64,000 bases of DNA, taken from contig NZ_BMVF01000006.1 in assembly GCF_014650575.1 (NCBI RefSeq), positions 248,001-312,000 on the forward strand, read 5' to 3'. Made by a program: the position numbers and the translations under genes. Positions 60,511-64,000 of this stretch are shown here, in pieces (position 1 is the stretch's first letter; each line of letters opens with the position of its first letter). Below the pieces are notes generated by a model. That model saw nothing but the letters and a program-made list of their open reading frames with translations, made no database searches and was not told where the DNA came from. Source of the stretch: Streptomyces naganishii JCM 4654 (GTDB taxonomy: Bacteria > Actinomycetota > Actinomycetes > Streptomycetales > Streptomycetaceae).

Positions 60511-60978
60511 TCAGCGGATGCGCTTGGTGGTCCAGCCGCTCCACTTCCCGTTGCTGTACCGGTGGTCGTAGTAGCGCTTGCCGTTGAGGCCGATGCAGGT
60601 GACGTTGAATTTCCAGCCGTTGACGTCCCAGACGTCCATCGAGTGGTGTCCCGGCTTGGTGCAGTAGCCGTTGTCCAGGTGCTTCCAGCCGCTCAGCCCC
60701 GAGCGCGACTGCCACTGGGTGTAGGCGCCCTTGTTGGTGCCGATGACGAAGGCCTGCCAGTAGCCGTTCGGCAGCTTGATCTTGACGTTGCTGTTGCAGT
60801 AGAACGTGCCGCCCCAGGGCTTGGCGTAGTGGCACCAGCCGCTGGCGGAGACCGTCTTCCCGGTGGGGCCGCCGCTGCCGGGCGCGGCCGCGACGGGGGA
60901 AGAGGCCAGCAGCGGGGTCATGACCACCGCGAGACCACCGGCGAGCAGCGCCGACCGGCGCAGCTTGGGCGAGGACAT
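60511..60978 (-). CDS. Small secreted Trp/Gly-rich cysteine protein, unknown
   Basis: 155 residues. Signal peptide 1-32 (AAA cleavage), then a domain of about 120 residues with four Cys (GWCHYAK, GTFYCNS, GYCTKPG, VTCIG) and many Trp, suggesting a small disulfide-bonded fold with an aromatic surface. No family is recognised. The ATG is behind gggagc. It is transcribed away from the AraC gene. Confidence 0.75.
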   Translation of the reverse strand: MSSPKLRRSALLAGGLAVVMTPLLASSPVAAAPGSGGPTGKTVSASGWCHYAKPWGGTFYCNSNVKIKLPNGYWQAFVIGTNKGAYTQWQSRSGLSGWKHLDNGYCTKPGHHSMDVWDVNGWKFNVTCIGLNGKRYYDHRYSNGKWSGWTTKRIR

Positions 60979-61080
60979 CACACGTGCTCCCTTTCGGTTT
61001 TCGGGTTTCGCGTGCTTCACGTCGCACGATGCTCCCGGCGCGGGCGCGCGCTGTCGTTGGCCGCCGGCGCACAGTTGTTG

Positions 61081-61091
61081 GCGCTGAGCGC
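61081..61091. promoter_or_regulatory. Palindrome GCGCT-G-AGCGC in the divergent spacer
   Basis: 11-bp palindrome between the secreted protein gene and the AraC regulator; possible operator. Confidence 0.3.
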
Positions 61092-61134
61092 ACTGTTGCC
61101 CCGCGGGGGTGCGGGGGCAGAATGCATCCGGATC

Positions 61135-61153
61135 GATTCAGTATGGATTCAGT
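61135..61153 (+). promoter_or_regulatory. Direct repeat GATTCAGT with 11-bp period
   Basis: Copies at 61135-61142 and 61146-61153, one helical turn apart, 20-35 bp before the AraC-type regulator's GTG. AraC proteins bind such repeats, so autoregulation is plausible. Confidence 0.45.
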
Positions 61154-61171
61154 GCAATCGGGGGATTTGAC

Positions 61172-62188
61172 GTGGATCTGGTCTTCGACACCAGCGCTTT
61201 ACCCGTGGGCGACCGCGCCGAGGCGTGGCGGGAGAGCACCGCGCGGGCGCTCGTCCCGACCGAACTCACGCTGCGCGACGCGGCCCGCTTCGAAGCGCGC
61301 ATCCACACGACGGCGCTGGGCGCCACCCGCCTCAGCGCCATGTCCTACGGCCCGCTGCTGTCCCTGCGGACACCCCGGCTGATCCGGCGCTCCGACCCGG
61401 AGCACTACCAGGTGGCGCTCATCCTCGGCGGCCGCCAGGGCGTGGAACAGGCGGGCAACAACGCGGTACTGCGCCCGGGGGACTTGGTCTTCTACGACAG
61501 CTCGCGCTCGTTCACCGCATGGGCGGAGCAGGAGGACGGCGGCCCGGCCGCCCAGTCGCTGCTGCTGCAGTTCCCGCGCCGCCTGATGCCGCTCGCGGAG
61601 TCACGGCTGGCCCGGCTGTCGGCGGTTCCCCTGTCCGGGAGCGAGGGCGTCGGACGCGTGATGCGCGGATTCCTCGAGGCCCTGGCGGCCGAACGGTCCC
61701 GGTGCGGCCCGTACGACGCCGCCCGCCTCGGCGCCACCGCGATCGACCTGGCGGCCGCCCTGCTCGCCCACCACCTGGGCGACGAACGGGCCGCGGCGCC
61801 GTCCCGCTCACCGCGCGAGGTGCTGTTCCTGCGGATCACCGCCTTCGTCGACCAGCACCTGCACGAGGCGGACCTCACCCCGTCCGCGATCGCGGACGCC
61901 CACGGCATCTCGCTGCGCTACCTGCACCGCATCTTCCAGCAGCACGGCACGTCGGTCGCGGCCCACCTGCGCGACCGCCGCATGGCCCGCTGCCGCCGCG
62001 ACCTCGCCGACCCGGCCCTGCGCCGCCTCCCCGTACACGCGGTGGGCGCCCGCTGGGGCTACCCGACCCCCTCCCACTTCAACCGGACCTTCCGCGCCAT
62101 CACCGGACTGTCCCCGGGCCGCTACCGCGAACTGGCCCACGAACATCCGGACGACGACGACCCGGGGGACGCCTTGGACGCCGAGTAG
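61172..62188 (+). CDS. AraC family transcriptional regulator
   Basis: 338 residues. N-terminal AraC_binding_2-like sensor domain (1-200; RPGDLVFYDSSRSF), then a double HTH (about 235-330: SAIADAHGISLRYLHRIFQ and GARWGYPTPSHFNRTFRAITGLSPGRYR). The ligand is unknown. GTG 61172 has a ggggga box; a start at 61109 would be less likely. Target genes may include the divergent secreted protein gene. Confidence 0.87.
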   Translation: MDLVFDTSALPVGDRAEAWRESTARALVPTELTLRDAARFEARIHTTALGATRLSAMSYGPLLSLRTPRLIRRSDPEHYQVALILGGRQGVEQAGNNAVLRPGDLVFYDSSRSFTAWAEQEDGGPAAQSLLLQFPRRLMPLAESRLARLSAVPLSGSEGVGRVMRGFLEALAAERSRCGPYDAARLGATAIDLAAALLAHHLGDERAAAPSRSPREVLFLRITAFVDQHLHEADLTPSAIADAHGISLRYLHRIFQQHGTSVAAHLRDRRMARCRRDLADPALRRLPVHAVGARWGYPTPSHFNRTFRAITGLSPGRYRELAHEHPDDDDPGDALDAE

Positions 62189-62199
62189 TCGGAGAGGTT

Positions 62200-62228
62200 G
62201 GTGGGGCGGCGACGCGAGCTGCCCCACC
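62200..62228. terminator. Bidirectional terminator between AraC and DUF397 genes
   Basis: 8-bp stem ggtggggc/gccccacc with a short inner loop, 11 bp after the AraC stop and 7 bp from the DUF397 stop. Confidence 0.6.
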
Positions 62229-62234
62229 GGAAGT

Positions 62235-62426
62235 TCAGACGTGCGAGTCGGACGCCAGCGTCGTGAACGCCGACCAGGCGTCGCGAGAGACGGCCAGGGA
62301 CTGCCTTTCGGTGTCTTTCGAGTCCCGGACGAGAACGACGCCGGGGGGCAGTGCAACCTCGATGCAGTTGTCACCGCCACCACCGCTGTAGCTGCTCTTG
62401 AACCAGGCCAGCTCGCTGGTGCTCAT
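62235..62426 (-). CDS. DUF397 protein
   Basis: 63 residues with the family's SELAWFKSSYSGGGGDNCIEVA opening and VRDSKD. Always found with an XRE regulator and often a HATPase protein in Streptomyces. It is thought to act as a small partner that binds the XRE protein. The ATG overlaps the XRE stop by 4 bp. Confidence 0.9.
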   Translation of the reverse strand: MSTSELAWFKSSYSGGGGDNCIEVALPPGVVLVRDSKDTERQSLAVSRDAWSAFTTLASDSHV

Positions 62427-63316
62427 AGCGCTCCTCGCATCTGCTCCAGCAGGCTCGCGGTGGCTTGATGACTCAGAGCCTGCGAGCGCATCTTGCCATA
62501 GCGCTGAAGCATGTGACTTACCGATTTCGGGTCGCTGATGAGCATGCTGGTGCCGTGGCCCTCAACGTAACCGACCCAGCTGTGATCAGCCCTCTCGGCG
62601 AGGTACATCTCGCCCTCGAAGCCAGAGTGTTCCTCTTGGAGCAAGGGCATGATCTGAAGCTCTACATTGCGGTGCCGGCCGGCTGTGATGAGGTGGTCGA
62701 GAAGAGACTTCGTCACGGCGCCCCCCGCCATGCGACGCTCCAGCAGCGCCTGTTCGATGACGAAGCTGAACGTCGTGTGGGGACGATCAACGAGAAGTTG
62801 CTGCCTGGCCAGACGTGCCACCACCTGCCGTTCGGCCTGTTCCTCGGTGAGAGGAGGGAGGTACCGGTCGAAGAGAGCCCGAATGTAGGGCTCGGGCTGC
62901 AACAAACCTGGTACGACGCGGCTTTCGTAGGCGTACAGGGAAAGGGCCTCCTCTTCGATCGTGGCCCACTGCAAGAACCACGATGCCAACCCCGCCTTCC
63001 GAGTAAGGCTCTTCGCCGCCGCCCTCAACACCCGCCCAGCGACCGCTCCCAGTACCTCATCCGACCGCTCCAGCAGGTCCCGTGGCGGGAACCGCTTCCC
63101 CTGCTCGATCTTGGCGATGTACGCGACCGAGTACCGCACCAGCGGCGCGAACTGCTCCTGTGTCAGACGGGCCTCCTCGCGCAGGGCCTTGAGGACCGCG
63201 CCGAAGGTCTTCAGACTCTCGGGGAGCTCCGGCTCGCAGTTGCCGCCCCCGTTCCCGGCACCGCCTCCGCCCTGCCCGGCGCTCCCGTCCACCCCGCCGC
63301 CCTTGCCCGTCGTCAT
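62423..63316 (-). CDS. XRE regulator with DUF5753 (Scr1 type)
   Basis: 297 residues. A Gly-rich leader (1-25), HTH_31 (AVLKALREEARLTQEQFAP; YIAKIEQGK), then the DUF5753 domain (ESRVVPGLLQPEPYIRALF ... FVIEQALLERRM). Base composition is lower in GC than its neighbours. Paired with DUF397; divergent from the HATPase gene. ATG 63316. Confidence 0.9.
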   Translation of the reverse strand: MTTGKGGGVDGSAGQGGGGAGNGGGNCEPELPESLKTFGAVLKALREEARLTQEQFAPLVRYSVAYIAKIEQGKRFPPRDLLERSDEVLGAVAGRVLRAAAKSLTRKAGLASWFLQWATIEEEALSLYAYESRVVPGLLQPEPYIRALFDRYLPPLTEEQAERQVVARLARQQLLVDRPHTTFSFVIEQALLERRMAGGAVTKSLLDHLITAGRHRNVELQIMPLLQEEHSGFEGEMYLAERADHSWVGYVEGHGTSMLISDPKSVSHMLQRYGKMRSQALSHQATASLLEQMRGAL

Positions 63317-63524
63317 CGCAGCCGCCTTCCCCTGTGCCGCCGGTCCGCACCCGTGCCGGGGCCCGGACGCTCGCCGTACCGTCTGCCGCACGCGCTGCGC
63401 CACGCTCGGCACACGTATCGTCACGTACGGCGAACGACCCGGTCCAGCGAGTCGACCAGTACAACCCGGTCTGTATCGGCCCCGGACCTGCCGACGGGCC
63501 GTCACTTTCCGCAGAGTGGCCGCC

Positions 63525-63965
63525 ATGCCAGTCCCCCGTACCCAGAGCCCTGCCCCGGCCCGTACGTTCACCCAGCGCTTCTCCGCCACCCGCCGAGGCG
63601 CTCGCCTCGCCCGGCTGCTCGCCGCGCACCAGCTCACCGGGTGGGGCCACCCGCACGGCACCGAGGCGCACGACACCGTCGTCCTCGTCGTCGCCGAACT
63701 CGCCGCGAACGCCGTCCTCCACGGCCACGTCCCCGGACGGGACTTCGCCCTGTCCCTGTTCCACGACGAGAGCCGGGGCGTCGTCCGGATCGAGGTGACC
63801 GACACCCACCCCGCCCAGCCGGCACAGCGGACCCCCGGTACGGACGAGAGCGGCGGTCGCGGCCTGCTCCTCGTCGACGCGCTCGCCGCCGACTGGGGCG
63901 TACGCGACCGCCTCGGCCCCGGCAAGACGGTCTGGGCCGAGTGCGCTCTGGCTCGTCACGCGTAG
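63525..63965 (+). CDS. Anti-sigma-like ATP-binding protein (HATPase)
   Basis: 146 residues. N box AELAANAVLHGHV and G box ESGGRGLLLVDALAADWG. Third member of the XRE/DUF397/HATPase set, divergent from the other two. Possibly an anti-sigma factor or kinase whose activity the XRE module senses. ATG 63525; the last 35 bp of the window hold no further gene. Confidence 0.85.
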   Translation: MPVPRTQSPAPARTFTQRFSATRRGARLARLLAAHQLTGWGHPHGTEAHDTVVLVVAELAANAVLHGHVPGRDFALSLFHDESRGVVRIEVTDTHPAQPAQRTPGTDESGGRGLLLVDALAADWGVRDRLGPGKTVWAECALARHA

Positions 63966-64000
63966 CCTGGGCTCAGGCATTCAGCAGTGCACCTGCGGAG

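Overview
The window is a high-GC actinobacterial chromosome segment, almost certainly Streptomyces. Coding is dense, GTG and TTG starts are common, stop/start pairs overlap by 4 bp (ATGA or GTGA), TTA codons are nearly absent, and the gene families are typical of the genus (GH11 xylanase plus CE4 esterase, LAL-type LuxR regulator, SepF-like protein, XRE/DUF397/HATPase triad). I see no rRNA, tRNA, CRISPR array, transposase or phage gene.

Region 1 (1-26496, all minus strand) is a cell-surface or exopolysaccharide locus of 21 genes that runs off the left edge. Transcription starts with a polyprenyl-phosphate sugar transferase, followed by a UDP-sugar dehydrogenase, a GT4 glycosyltransferase, two Wzz-like chain-length proteins, a glutamine-dependent amidotransferase, an alcohol dehydrogenase/Gfo-Idh fusion with a heparinase II/III-like lyase, a beta-helix lipoprotein, a Wzy-like polymerase and another GT4. 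Next comes a CDP-sugar tailoring block: glucose-1-phosphate cytidylyltransferase, C-methyltransferase, PIG-L deacetylase, SDR epimerase/reductase and DUF4910 protein. The series closes with a Wzx flippase, a GT2, a pyruvyltransferase, an RmlC-like epimerase and a class III aminotransferase. Together these suggest a Wzx/Wzy-assembled heteropolymer carrying an unusual branched, amidated, pyruvylated and possibly amino sugar.

Region 2 (26497-36688) handles extracellular polymers. It holds a xylanase/acetylxylan esterase operon behind CGAAANTTTCG palindromes, a convergent LAL regulator, and two secreted zinc peptidases (M1 and M4) that share a jelly-roll-like domain at opposite ends.

Region 3 (37041-49326) looks like core chromosome: SepF-like protein, RecF/ABC-like ATPase, MazG-like pyrophosphohydrolase, a DUF6099-like gene with two TTA (bldA) codons, NUDIX hydrolase, the Hen1-Pnkp RNA repair pair, an arginine deiminase pathway set (arcA, ornithine carbamoyltransferase, permease) and an anti-sigma-like ATPase.

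Region 4 (49554-57061) is an aromatic CoA-thioester catabolic locus: enoyl-CoA hydratase, a monooxygenase/Old-Yellow-Enzyme fusion of the 2-aminobenzoyl-CoA or salicylyl-CoA type, PaaX regulator, benzoate/anthranilate-type CoA ligase, acyl-CoA dehydrogenase and RidA. Its two promoter regions share the 12-mer TGACGACAGTCA lying on the -35 elements, a good candidate for one regulon controlled by the local PaaX protein.

Region 5 (57073-64000) has a membrane GT2 with a CapD-like dehydratase, two small secreted proteins facing each other across a strong hairpin, an AraC regulator, and the XRE/DUF397/HATPase triad.
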